In this document: piece after piece, positions 22,903 to 31,181 of the stretch | Layout of the letters: each line of letters opens with the position of its first letter | How positions within the stretch are numbered: the stretch's first letter is position 1 | From: Acidimicrobiaceae bacterium | GTDB taxonomy: Bacteria > Actinomycetota > Acidimicrobiia > Acidimicrobiales > RAAP-2 | Reading direction: 5' to 3' | Assembly: GCA_003138855.1 (NCBI GenBank) | Contig: PLHF01000043.1 | Span: 54,135 to 86,508, forward strand | Length of the DNA stretch: 32,374 nucleotides | The notes under the pieces: model-generated | The model's database searches: none | What the model saw: only the letters and a program-made list of their open reading frames with translations | Told to the model about the DNA's origin: nothing | Made by a program: the position numbers and the translations under genes

Positions 22903-23150
22903 GCGCGAACCGCTCGCTAACATGTGGCCACCAGAGGAAGGAGGTGGTCCAACTGAGCAGTCAACATTTTGGGACCCTGGAGGTGGCTGGCCGCTGAGGC
23001 GGCTCGCTGTACCACCTGGCGAATCCCAGCCAGACACCCACTGGGCGACCTAGCCGGACCCAGGTCCCATCCGGCGCCGTACGGGAACCCCGGTGCACAC
23101 AACAGCAAACCTGTACCTGTAGGGCGTCTCCTCGGAGGCGCCCTACAGCG
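22899..23150 (+). ncRNA. Candidate structured RNA or leader with terminal hairpin
   Basis: An intergenic stretch with GGAAGGAGGTGG near 22935, self-complementary blocks (GGTCC/GGACC near 22950-22980, AGGTGG/CCACCT around 22981-23020 enclosing GCCGC/GCGGC) and a very strong final hairpin at 23117-23148. A 32-codon open frame (22899-22997, ending VVQLSSQHFGTLEVAGR) runs through its first part. No gene follows on the plus strand, so it may be a stand-alone RNA or the relic of a leader. I do not recognise an established RNA family. Confidence 0.35.
23117..23148 (+). terminator. Strong 14-base hairpin with CTCG tetraloop
   Basis: CTGTAGGGCG pairs with CGCCCTACAG. Inside, a T-G pair and three further pairs close a CTCG loop. 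No T-tract follows, but stems like this commonly end transcripts in GC-rich actinobacteria. Confidence 0.6.
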
Positions 23151-23189
23151 TCGTCAGGGGCAGTTGACCCAACCGGTTCGTTGCCCGTG

Positions 23190-24729
23190 TCAGTCGTAGT
23201 GGCGTAGGCCTCCCCAGAAGGACGACCAGGACCCGTGCGGGCCTGTGCATGTCCAGATCGTCTTCCCGTTCTCATCGTTGTGGACATCGTCGGGACTGTG
23301 GATGGTCGCGTCATATCGGCACCGTGCAAAGTGGGGACGGAGCTGGTCCACGCTGCCCACGGCAATGACCACCCGGTCGGCAGCGTCTCGGGGTCCCCAG
23401 AGCCAGAAGGTGTTGTGCCCCGAGAGCGGGGCAGGGAGGCCCTCGGCCGGCCCGTAGAGCGCGAGTGCGCCTGCTTCGCCATAGTTGGAGGTGAAGATCG
23501 ACGCGCTCGGTCGCATGGCCGGAGAAAGCTCGTCGTAGACCGTCGCGACCTGTCGGGTCATCTGTGGCCAGCCGACGGTCTCACCCAGGTCGTAGTTGAT
23601 CTTGTGCAGGGCCGGGATGCGAGCGAAGGTCGACAGAGGGAGCACCGGCAAGATGAAGGCCACGGTGAGCACCAGGCCACGATCGGGGCGGCCAACCACA
23701 GTGTGCGCCGCAACCGGTGCCTCCCATGGCTCTCGATACGGGACGCTCCGGCCGCGAGGACAAGAGGGAGGAGTCCCGCCGTGTAGTAGGGCCGACCCGG
23801 GATGACGGCGAAGACGTACACCAGCACGGCACCAGCGGCGATTGCTGCGAATCGCAGGTCACGAAGCCTGACCAGTTGACCGATACCCACGATGACCAAT
23901 GGGAACGCGAGGAGTCCGCCCAGGATCACCTGAGCGGGGAGGAACCCCAGATAGTCACCGGGCGCCGAGTGCTCCGCTCGAAGCACTCGCGACATGGTCA
24001 GGGCGGTCGACCCGTTCGTGAGCTGCCACACCACATTGGGTGTCCACAGCACGACAGCCGCACCCAAGCCCAGCCAGGGCCATCGGGTGGCGAGAACCGA
24101 GCGTGTCCGGGTGACCAACAGGCCGAGGGCAAGGGCGACCAGCAGAAGGAGGATCAGGTCCTTGTTCTCGAGGCCGAGGCCGGCCACCGCTCCGGCGCCC
24201 ACCCAGCTTCGGGGGCGTTCCTGGACGACGGCCCGGAGGGCCAGCCAGAGCGTGAGCGTCCAGGCAGCCAGGTCGTAGATCGTGGTCCCGGCCAGGGGTG
24301 CGCCGAGCCGAGGGTGACCGGAGCACACGCCATGGCGATGGCGGCCAGCATCTATGCGAAGCGTTTGCCACCCAGCGAGGCCGTCGTGAGCCCGGTCCCG
24401 ACGACGACTGCGCCGCCGGCCAGAGCCGGGAGCACCCGCACCGCGCTCGGACTGGCCCCGAAGAGCCCGATCCCAAGGCGCGTCAACCACGGGGCCAGGG
24501 GCGGTTGGTCCACATAGCCCAGGGCAAGGTGGCGGCCACAGGCGATGAAGTAGAGCTCGTCCCGATGGAAGCCATAGCGGGCACTGACCGCCATCTCCAC
24601 CGCAACAAGTGCGGCAGCGATCCACCAAACGCCTCCGTGGAGCGAAGGCGCCAACCGACGGCCTCCCGGGGCCAGACGGCCGTTGACCTCATCGAGCGGC
24701 CCGCGGGGCTCGTCGATGACACCCGACAT
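23190..24729 (-). pseudogene. GT39/ArnT-type membrane glycosyltransferase, multiply broken
   Basis: A gene of about 500 codons split over three frames. The first part (24729-24355) starts MSGVIDEPRG and holds RYGFHRDELYFIACGRHLALGYVDQPPLAPWL, the donor-binding acidic loop. It ends in a TAG where relatives have a Gln codon. A second part in another frame holds TTIYDLAAWTLTLWLALRAV, GLGLENKDLILLLLVALALG and the later membrane helices. After a further one-base shift near 23678 the C-terminal exported domain follows, with KINYDLGETVGWPQMTRQVATVY, SNYGEAGALALYGP and SGHNTFWLWGP. Together they recover a full dolichyl-phosphate-mannose-type transferase. Three lesions make a non-functional copy likely unless the assembly is faulty. 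Confidence 0.85.
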
Positions 24730-24740
24730 CGCTCGGAGGT

Positions 24741-25331
24741 CTACCGCTTTCGGCAGACGAGCTCGCCTTTGCCGATCGGGACGACCAGTGCGTCGACCCG
24801 TGGGTCCGAGAGCGCAACGTCGAGCACGGGCTGGAGAGTGGCTCCGTGGCTGATGGCGTTGTCGGCCACGAGCAGGGCGCCGGGCACCAGACGGGGGACG
24901 ACCGTCTCGTAGCACGGGCCATAGACCTCCTTCTCTGCGTCGAGGAAGCAGAAGCCGATGTCGCCGAGCCCGTCCGCGATGGCGAGGAAGTCGCCTTCCA
25001 CCAGCGTGACGACGTCGCTCACTCCTGCGGCGGCAATAGTCTCCGCAGCCATCGCCGATTTCGACGCCAGGATCTCGAAGGTCGTGAGGGTGTGCCCGCG
25101 CTCGCGGCAGGCCAGCGCAAGCCACAACGCCGAGTAGCCCGCGCTGGTGCCGATCTCGATCCAGGCACCATCGGGCGCTGAGGCAGCCAGCAGGGCGAGG
25201 AACCGCCCGGTCTCGGGTGGGATCTGGCGGAGGCGATCGAGTCGTGCTGTTCCGTCGGTGCGGTCGACGGCGTCTCGTTCCTCCAGCTCCTCCATCTTCT
25301 GATGGATCAACTCCGGTATGTCGTGGAACAC
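24741..25331 (-). CDS. SAM-dependent O-methyltransferase (caffeoyl-CoA type)
   Basis: A 196-residue class I methyltransferase of the catechol/caffeoyl-CoA O-methyltransferase group. SAM-binding motif I is [15 protein letters not shown] (58-72). [15 protein letters not shown] continues the Rossmann fold. The metal-binding segment is [16 protein letters not shown], then [12 protein letters not shown] and the C-terminal [14 protein letters not shown]. Likely substrates are catechol-like small molecules, not determined. The GTG at 25331 has GGGAGGTG five bases upstream, a strong reason for this start. It lies between the broken glycosyltransferase and the CoA-transferase and appears intact. Confidence 0.9.
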   Translation of the reverse strand: MFHDIPELIHQKMEELEERDAVDRTDGTARLDRLRQIPPETGRFLALLAASAPDGAWIEIGTSAGYSALWLALACRERGHTLTTFEILASKSAMAAETIAAAGVSDVVTLVEGDFLAIADGLGDIGFCFLDAEKEVYGPCYETVVPRLVPGALLVADNAISHGATLQPVLDVALSDPRVDALVVPIGKGELVCRKR

Positions 25332-25390
25332 GCAGCACCTCCCTGGTTCTCGCTCGGCCCACGGGTGTCGGCGCAGCGAGGTCCAGGATT

Positions 25391-25418
25391 GCACAGAGCA
25401 CAGAGCACAGAGCACAGG
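25391..25418. repeat. Four tandem heptamers GCACAGA
   Basis: Three exact GCACAGA units and one GCACAGG, lying 60-87 bases upstream of the O-methyltransferase start in the 172-base gap after the CoA-transferase gene. A seven-base period is neither codon- nor helix-phased, which suggests slippage. Confidence 0.75.
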
Positions 25419-25503
25419 ACGCGGGCGTCCCGGCGGGAGGGCGCCCTGCCCGCCCACGTCGGTCGGGCGACCCTCGGCGCGGACGTCGTCGGTCGACTGG
25501 GCG

Positions 25504-26889
25504 TCATCGATCCTGCCAACGGGCCTGGTCCGAGCCGAGCGTCCGAGCGGGAAGTGACCAGTGCAGGGGTGCCCCGTCCACCACCAGTGGAGGACCGATG
25601 CGGCGCGCCTCCCCCCACGAGGTCTGCTCGAGGACATCACCTGGCCGGGGCGATGCCGGCTCGTCGCCGGCTTCGCCCGGCTCCGAGAGGATCCCGGCTC
25701 CGATGAGCACCCCGGCCATGCGCGCCAACGAGGTCCGCCACCGGCTGCCGGCACCACCGGCCTGCCGCAGAGCGAGACCCGTGACAGCTGAGGCCGCCAG
25801 CAGATACCCAGTCGCATGGTCGAGTGCCTGCACGGGCAGTGGTACGGGCCGTTCCTCGCCGACCGCCCGTCGACCCGCATCGGCGATTCCCGAGCTCATC
25901 TGGATCAGACTGTCGAACCCACGGCGCCCGGCCCACGGGCCGGTCCACCCGTAGGCGTCGAGGCTCACATCGATCAATCCGGGGCGCACGTCGTCGCGCA
26001 CGTCGTCGCCCAGGTCGAGGCGGTCGAGCGCACCGGAGCGGTATCCGTGGACGAGCACATCGGCGGACCGGAGCAGCTCGAGGAAGCGGTCCCTTCCCTC
26101 GGACATACGCAGATCGAGGCGGGCACAACGCTTGCCCAGGGTGACCTCGGGGGTGATCGCAGGCTCATCCCAATCGGGCGGGTCGATCCTCAGCACCTCA
26201 GCCCCCCATCCGGCGAGCAGCCTGGTGGCCACCGGCCCGGCCAGCACCCGGGTGAGGTCGAGCACCCGGAGCCCGTCGAGGGGCTGGTCTCCCAGACCGA
26301 AATGGGCCTCGGGACCGTCGGCGGCCGACGTCCGATCCATGTGCACGAGAGGCTCGTCTGCGACCGCCCGACCCTGGGGATGACGTTTCCAGTCGTCGAG
26401 AGAGCGCATGGCTGCCGCCGCCCCGCCGGCGGCGACGACCGCGGTCTCCAACTCCTCGGCCGACCAGGAGCCCACGGCTGCCGCAACCGCCGCACGGCCC
26501 TCTGGGACTCCGAGCACACCCATGGCGGCGGCTCGATGATGGGGGGCGTTGGTGTGCAGTCTGACCCACCCGTCATCGGTGGCGTAGTTCCCGGCCACAG
26601 AGTCCCAGGCGGATGGCAGATCCCAACCCTGTGGCCTGATCGAGGCCCGGAACCAGGCAGACGCCAGATCCCGGTCGACGGTCACGTCCGGCGGATCACC
26701 ACCGGTGCCCAGCGCGACCAACGAAGCCAGCGAGGCCCCGGCGGCGGCCACGGAGGATTGGGCCAGGTCACTCACGGCGAAGACCGAGCGGAGGGACCCG
26801 CCGTCCGACAGGGTGACCGGTGGGGAGGGGACGGCAGTGCCGAGCGCCCGTTGGAACTCGGTCAGAAGCTCCTGCCCGACCTCGGTCAT
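25504..26889 (-). CDS. CaiB/BaiF-type (family III) CoA-transferase, permuted order
   Basis: A 461-residue CoA-transferase. The family's usual N-terminal signature [30 protein letters not shown] appears only at residue 206, followed by [31 protein letters not shown] and [27 protein letters not shown]. The first 200 residues ([57 protein letters not shown]) look like the C-terminal half of ordinary members. The two halves are therefore in swapped order. Members move CoA between acyl-CoAs and carboxylates; the substrate is unknown. ATG 26889 has only GGAG two bases ahead. It is followed on the minus strand by the O-methyltransferase gene. Confidence 0.85.
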   Translation of the reverse strand: MTEVGQELLTEFQRALGTAVPSPPVTLSDGGSLRSVFAVSDLAQSSVAAAGASLASLVALGTGGDPPDVTVDRDLASAWFRASIRPQGWDLPSAWDSVAGNYATDDGWVRLHTNAPHHRAAAMGVLGVPEGRAAVAAAVGSWSAEELETAVVAAGGAAAAMRSLDDWKRHPQGRAVADEPLVHMDRTSAADGPEAHFGLGDQPLDGLRVLDLTRVLAGPVATRLLAGWGAEVLRIDPPDWDEPAITPEVTLGKRCARLDLRMSEGRDRFLELLRSADVLVHGYRSGALDRLDLGDDVRDDVRPGLIDVSLDAYGWTGPWAGRRGFDSLIQMSSGIADAGRRAVGEERPVPLPVQALDHATGYLLAASAVTGLALRQAGGAGSRWRTSLARMAGVLIGAGILSEPGEAGDEPASPRPGDVLEQTSWGEARRIGPPLVVDGAPLHWSLPARTLGSDQARWQDR

Positions 26890-26920
26890 GGCTCCATCGT
26901 CGGCCCCGAACGAACTGCCG

Positions 26921-27271
26921 TCAACCTCGATGCGAACGTGGTGGCGGGAGATCACGGGCCAACGACGTGGGGGCCTTTCGAAGCCATGCCTCGGTGAGGA
27001 GCTCCCGCAGCAGTTCACGAGTCGCGGACCCGAACTCCACCACCACGCAAGCCAACCGTCGCCCCCAGTAGAGCTCTCCGCACCAGGCCGGGTGTCCTGC
27101 AACCGCCGCCAGGATCTCGGGTTCGTCGACCATGATCCGAACGTGGTCGTGGTCGGGCACCGTGGCGAAGATCTTCCCTCGCACCCGGAACGAGCTCATC
27201 CCCTGGTGGTCCTGCTCGGTGACCTCCGGCAGGGCCAGGGCCAGCTTCCGCACCTGATCGAGAGTTGCCAT
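26921..27271 (-). CDS. MmcQ/YjbR family protein
   Basis: A 116-residue protein of the MmcQ/YjbR (CyaY-like fold) family. The opening MATLDQVRKLALALPEVTEQDHQGMSSFRVRGKIFATV and the middle VRIMVDEPEILAAVAGHPAWCGELYWGRRLACVVVEFG match family members, which have a double-wing DNA-binding-like fold but no settled role. The C-terminal helix (ATRELLRELLTEAWLRKAPTSLAR) is also typical. TACCGT lies seven bases before the ATG, suggesting a leaderless message. Confidence 0.88.
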   Translation of the reverse strand: MATLDQVRKLALALPEVTEQDHQGMSSFRVRGKIFATVPDHDHVRIMVDEPEILAAVAGHPAWCGELYWGRRLACVVVEFGSATRELLRELLTEAWLRKAPTSLARDLPPPRSHRG

Positions 27272-27278
27272 CCGTGAG

Positions 27279-27284
27279 ACGGTA
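27279..27284 (-). promoter_or_regulatory. Putative -10 box of MmcQ/YjbR gene
   Basis: TACCGT on the minus strand is followed by seven bases and ATG 27271, the recurring geometry in this window. Confidence 0.5.
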
Positions 27285-27305
27285 GCCGTCGTGACCGCGC
27301 TCCGA

Positions 27306-28597
27306 TCAGGGGCGCATGGTGGTCTCGTCGACGTCGAGCGCTACGCGTACCCCGTCGGCCACCCGCTTGGAGACCTTGCGCCGGTTCAGCAGGTGGTCGA
27401 GCTCGACACGTTCCGCCCCGATGACCAGGCGGCGGATCTCACGCTCGGCCCGCAGGAGGGCCGCGGGGTCCGACTGCGGGCCGCCGTCCTCCACGTAGCC
27501 GTCCGAGGAGCCGGTCGGATCCTCCCCGGTGCCGTTGGACCTGATCATCTCCAGTCTGAAGTCGATGCGGGCCAGCTGGGAGTCGTAGCCGGCCCGAACT
27601 CGCTGCACCACCTCAGGTGGGAAGCGCTCGTCCCGCGAGAACCCGTCGATCTCGGACAGGGCGATCACCGTCAGTCGGCGCCGCGCCACGCATGCCTGCC
27701 CATCCGACCACGGTGGTCTCCCGCCACGACGCGGCGACACCCTGATAGGCGCTGAACAGCCGCTTTCCGCCGGGCAGGGCCACCGCCCCGAACATCCACA
27801 CCATCCGCACCACGATCACCGTGGCGACCACCGCGAGGGCCTCGATGACCAAGGCTCCGGACTCGCGGTTGGTCAGCGTGTCGAGGATCGGTCGCAGCTC
27901 GAGGCCGACCAGGAGGAAGGACACGCCGGTCAGCAGAAAGACGAGGATCAGCAGCATGGTGTTCTCGATCACCGGCGTCTCGGTGAAGCGCAGCATCCGG
28001 CAGCCGAACCAGCCCACGGCGACGCCGATGCCCACCCCCACCGCGACGGCGAACACAAAGGTCCCGAACACGTCGGCGAGGGTGAAGGCGGTGCCGACGG
28101 CGGCGATGGCCAGCTGGTAGGCGGTCAGTGCCGTGGCGTCGTTCATCAGACCCTCGCCGCCGAGGATCGTCACCAGCCGCCGCGGCAGGCCCAACTTGCC
28201 GGCGATCTGGGTGGCGGCCACCGAGTCGGGCGGCGACACGATGGCGCCGAGCGCGAAGGCCACTGCCCAGCCCATCCCCCCAACCAGGGAGTGGACGACC
28301 ACGGCCACCGCCACCATGGTGGCGGCCACCAGGCCCACTGCCAGCAGCAGAACCGGCCGCCAGTGGGTGCGCAGCTCGCGGGCCGACGTATCGAGGGACG
28401 CGTCGTAGATCAGCGGGGGCAGGAAGACCAGGAGGACCCAGTCGGGCTGCAGCTCGACCCGGTGCTGGACGGGCAGGAGCCGCGATGACCACGCCGGCGA
28501 TGACCAACGGGATCGGGTAGGCGATGCGGAGCCGGTCGGCGATGGTGGCGATCACCACGATGGCGATGAGCAGCCCGAGGCCGTCGGCGATCGTCAC
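27306..28597 (-). pseudogene. Na+/H+ antiporter (CPA1/NhaP type), frameshifted and internally deleted
   Basis: Three frames together make a monovalent cation/proton antiporter. The N-terminus from GTG 28597 reads ADGLGLLIAIVVIATIADRLRIAYPIPLVIAGVVI. After a shift near 28485 the main part continues through LQPDWVLLVFLPPLIYD and the ion-site helices with FALGAIVSPPDSVAATQIAG and GGEGLMNDATALTAYQLAI. It runs up to TVVGWAGMRGA at about 27680. There the frame changes again and the next sequence is already the cytoplasmic tail (LTVIALSEIDGFSRDERFPPEVVQRV). The last helices of the transporter, roughly 90 residues, are missing. The copy cannot be functional as read. Confidence 0.85.
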
Positions 28598-28640
28598 TGC
28601 GGGCGCCCGCCCATCGGGCCGGCGGACGCCCCCGCTGTGC

Positions 28641-28924
28641 TCACTGCCACGGAGCCAGCTCCGCCAGGTCGTCACGGCGCACCCGCCCGTAGAGCCAGGC
28701 CAGCTCCTCACGGTCGTTGAGCGCACCCCGTGCGGGAAGCACCGCTCCCTCGGGGAGACGACCGCCGGCTCCGATGTCTGCGGCCCTCCCCTTGGGCCCT
28801 GCCGAGTACCGGTCGATGACGGCGCCGGTCACCGCCGCCTCGGCCCGTCGGCGGCCATCAGGAGTGTCTGGGCTTCGTGCACCCGCCGCAGGTCTCCGAC
28901 GGGAGCCGCGGGTGGTTCCGGCAC
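28641..28924 (-). pseudogene. Small unrecognised gene, probably frameshifted
   Basis: From GTG 28924 one frame reads PEPPAAPVGDLRRVHEAQTLLMAADG. After a one-base shift near 28845 another frame continues RAEAAVTGAVIDRYSAGPKGRAADIGAGGRLPEG and ends REELAWLYGRVRRDDLAELAPWQ. The joined product would be about 95 residues, helical, with no family I know. Low confidence that it is a gene at all. Confidence 0.3.
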
Positions 28925-29034
28925 GACCGACAACCTACGCCGGCCCCGACCGGGTGCACCGACATCCGGTGGGGACGGTGCCGGACGCGGCGCCCGGCCC
29001 ATGCCGCCAGCATGCCGCGGCGTGCCCCTGGTCG

Positions 29035-29595
29035 CTACACGCCCTCCCAGAGTCCCACTGGGGCCTGGCCCACCGGGTAATGCCCCGGCTGCCTGCCGCC
29101 TGCCGCCGCCCGCTCGATGCGCTTCTGCATGCCGGGGCTCAGGGCGCCCGCATCGATCATCTCGATGAACGTGGCGGTGGCGTTGCCGACGTCGAAGAAG
29201 TCGCGCTGCCAGCCCCACTGGTAGTTGCCGGCGTAGCGGAACCAGCTCCCCCCGAGCCCGGCGATCTCGTAGTGGCTGCCGTCTGGTCTGGTGGCATCGG
29301 CCACCTGCTTCCACAGGCCGAGGATCTCCCCCTGGGTCTCATCGATCAGTATCCGCTGGTACGGATAGCTCCACCCACCCAGGCCCTCCATCTCGTAGCC
29401 GACGGCGTACTCGCGGATCTCGTGGCGGCCGACGGCCATGAACTCGTCATTGGGCCCGACGTTCCACCCGTAGGTGGCGTCCTCGGTGTACATGTCGGCC
29501 AGTGGGAGCCAGTCGAGCTGCTCCTCGCAGCGCTGGTTGAGGTCCAGCCAGCGCTGCATCATCTCCTCGAGATCACTGCGCGGGAACGACGGCAT
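29035..29595 (-). CDS. NTF2-like (SnoaL-fold) protein
   Basis: A 186-residue protein with the cone-shaped NTF2/SnoaL fold pattern. A first helix LEEMMQRWLDLNQRCEEQLDWLPLADMYTEDATYGWNVG is followed by alternating strands (FMAVGRHEIREYA, YPYQRILIDETQGEILGLWKQVADA, GSWFRYAGNYQWGWQRDFFDVGNATATFIEM). Family members act as small hydrolases, isomerases or steroid-binding proteins. It begins three bases after the ferredoxin stop and closes the P450 operon. In this context a role on the oxidised lipid or sterol product is plausible but unproven. Confidence 0.85.
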   Translation of the reverse strand: MPSFPRSDLEEMMQRWLDLNQRCEEQLDWLPLADMYTEDATYGWNVGPNDEFMAVGRHEIREYAVGYEMEGLGGWSYPYQRILIDETQGEILGLWKQVADATRPDGSHYEIAGLGGSWFRYAGNYQWGWQRDFFDVGNATATFIEMIDAGALSPGMQKRIERAAAGGRQPGHYPVGQAPVGLWEGV

Positions 29596-29598
29596 GGA

Positions 29599-29796
29599 TC
29601 ACTCCTCCTCGATGATTCGTAGCGCTGACGTGGGGCAGTAGCGGACCGCGGCCTGTACCTGGGCGCGGAGCTCTTCGGACGGGCGCTCGTCCAGGATGGT
29701 CACCTGTTCGTGCTTGCCCAACTCGAATACGGATGGCTCCTCGGATTCACAGACGCCGTGGCCCTGGCACAGATCGAGGTCGACGGTGACACGCAT
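29599..29796 (-). CDS. [3Fe-4S] ferredoxin of the P450 operon
   Basis: A 65-residue ferredoxin. The cluster ligands are in CQGHGVC (Cys10, Cys16, with His13 where [4Fe-4S] proteins have Cys) and Cys54 in YCPTSAL. This is the CxxHxxC...CP pattern of actinobacterial ferredoxins that pass electrons to P450 enzymes. The acidic C-terminus (IIEEE) is typical. Its ATG shares a base with the stop of the CYP51 gene (TGATG), so expression is coupled one to one with that enzyme. Confidence 0.95.
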   Translation of the reverse strand: MRVTVDLDLCQGHGVCESEEPSVFELGKHEQVTILDERPSEELRAQVQAAVRYCPTSALRIIEEE

Positions 29797-31181
29797 CAGG
29801 ACCGGGTCCCTTCGGCGGACCGGTCCCTTCGGCGGTAGCGGACCACGCAGGGCTGCTGCAGTTGGATCACCATCTTGGACAGGTCGGCCTGATACGTGTC
29901 CGGCGGCTGGGCCAACTCGAGCGCCCACTCCTCGAGGAGCACCGAGAAGATGGCCTTCAGCTGCATCAGGGCGAAGGCCGAGCCGACGCAGCGGTGGCGG
30001 CCGGCGCCGAAGGGGATCCACGTCCAGGGGTTTGCCCTGTCCTCTTCGCGTGGCTCGAGGTAGCGCGACGGGTCGAACCGTTCAGCGTCTGCGAAGTCCT
30101 CCGGAATCCGGTTCGAGACCCAGGGTGACGCGCCGACCATCTCGCCGGCGAGGATGGTGAACTCCCGGAACCGGACGTCTTCCTTCGCCACTCGCAGCAA
30201 CAGGATGAGCGGCGGGTGCATCCGCAGCGTCTCCTTCAGCGATGCTTCGAGCCACGGCATCGCGCGCAACGCCTGGTAGCTGACCTCCTCTCCGTTGGCG
30301 TACAGCTGGTCGAGCTCGGCGACGACGCGTTGGTGCTCCTCGGGGTGTGTCAGCAATTCGATGATCATCCAGGACGCGGTGGTGGACGTCGTGTGGTGGC
30401 CGGCGAACATCATCGAGATGAACATCCCGGTGACCTGGTCTGCGGTGAAGCGCAGGCTGCCGTCCTCGTCGCGGACAGACATCAGCACGTCGAGGAGATC
30501 CCGGTCGGCGTCGGAAGGTTGACCCGCGGCAAGGCGTCCATCCATGATCTCCTGCACCAGGGCGACGAGGTCGACGCGAGCGGCGTCGCGTCGTCGGAAG
30601 CTCTCGATGGGCGCATAGGGATCGACGAAGGCAAGTGCATCGGTGCCGCGCTCGAGGTCGTGATACAACTCGGCGAACCGGCGGTTCAGCTGGTCCCGGA
30701 ACCGCTTGCCGATCAGGCATGCCGACGACGTGTAGATGGTCAGCTCGGCGAACCAGTCGAGCAGGTCGATCTCCCCTTGGTCGTCCCACTTGGCCACCAT
30801 CTGCTCCACTTCACCGGCGATGGTGGCGGCGTGCCCCCGCATGAACTTGTCGCGAAGAGCCTGATTGTGAAGCATCTCGCGCCGCCGTTCCGGTGATGCG
30901 TCGAAGACCACGCCCTCGCCGAATACCGGCGTCATGAAGGGATATGCCTCTGCCTGATCGAGCACCTCCTCGGGGGCGCGGAAGAAGAACTCGTTGGCCT
31001 CGGCCCCGTTGAGCAGGACAACGTCTCGGCCTCCCAGCCCGAACACCCCGATGTCGCCGCACTCCACACGGACTCGTTCCAGCAGTCCGATCGGGTCGAC
31101 CCTCAGCTCCTCGAGGTGCCCGTTCACTTCCTCGCCGCCCGAGACCCTCGGCGGCTTCCGTGGTTCCACGGCGGTGGTCAT
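29796..31181 (-). CDS. cyp51: Cytochrome P450, CYP51 (sterol 14alpha-demethylase) family
   Basis: A 461-residue soluble P450 whose sequence fits the bacterial CYP51 family. The substrate-recognition loop reads AYPFMTPVFGEGVVFDAS (79-96). The I-helix is FAGHHTTSTTASW (259-271). ETLR (317-320) forms the ExxR, and the heme loop is FGAGRHRCVG (391-400, Cys398 as ligand). The tail AFALMQLKAIFSVLLEEWALELAQPPDTYQADLSKMVIQLQQPCVVRYRRR closely follows M. tuberculosis CYP51. The family removes the 14alpha-methyl of sterols; the native bacterial substrate is often unknown. ATG 31181 has GGAGAGG just upstream and overlaps the SDR stop (ATGA). The ferredoxin follows directly. Confidence 0.94.
   Translation of the reverse strand: MTTAVEPRKPPRVSGGEEVNGHLEELRVDPIGLLERVRVECGDIGVFGLGGRDVVLLNGAEANEFFFRAPEEVLDQAEAYPFMTPVFGEGVVFDASPERRREMLHNQALRDKFMRGHAATIAGEVEQMVAKWDDQGEIDLLDWFAELTIYTSSACLIGKRFRDQLNRRFAELYHDLERGTDALAFVDPYAPIESFRRRDAARVDLVALVQEIMDGRLAAGQPSDADRDLLDVLMSVRDEDGSLRFTADQVTGMFISMMFAGHHTTSTTASWMIIELLTHPEEHQRVVAELDQLYANGEEVSYQALRAMPWLEASLKETLRMHPPLILLLRVAKEDVRFREFTILAGEMVGASPWVSNRIPEDFADAERFDPSRYLEPREEDRANPWTWIPFGAGRHRCVGSAFALMQLKAIFSVLLEEWALELAQPPDTYQADLSKMVIQLQQPCVVRYRRRDRSAEGTRS

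Noticed and set aside
28717..29622. A 301-residue plus-strand open frame
   Set aside because: It is antisense to the NTF2-like gene and has no family signal.
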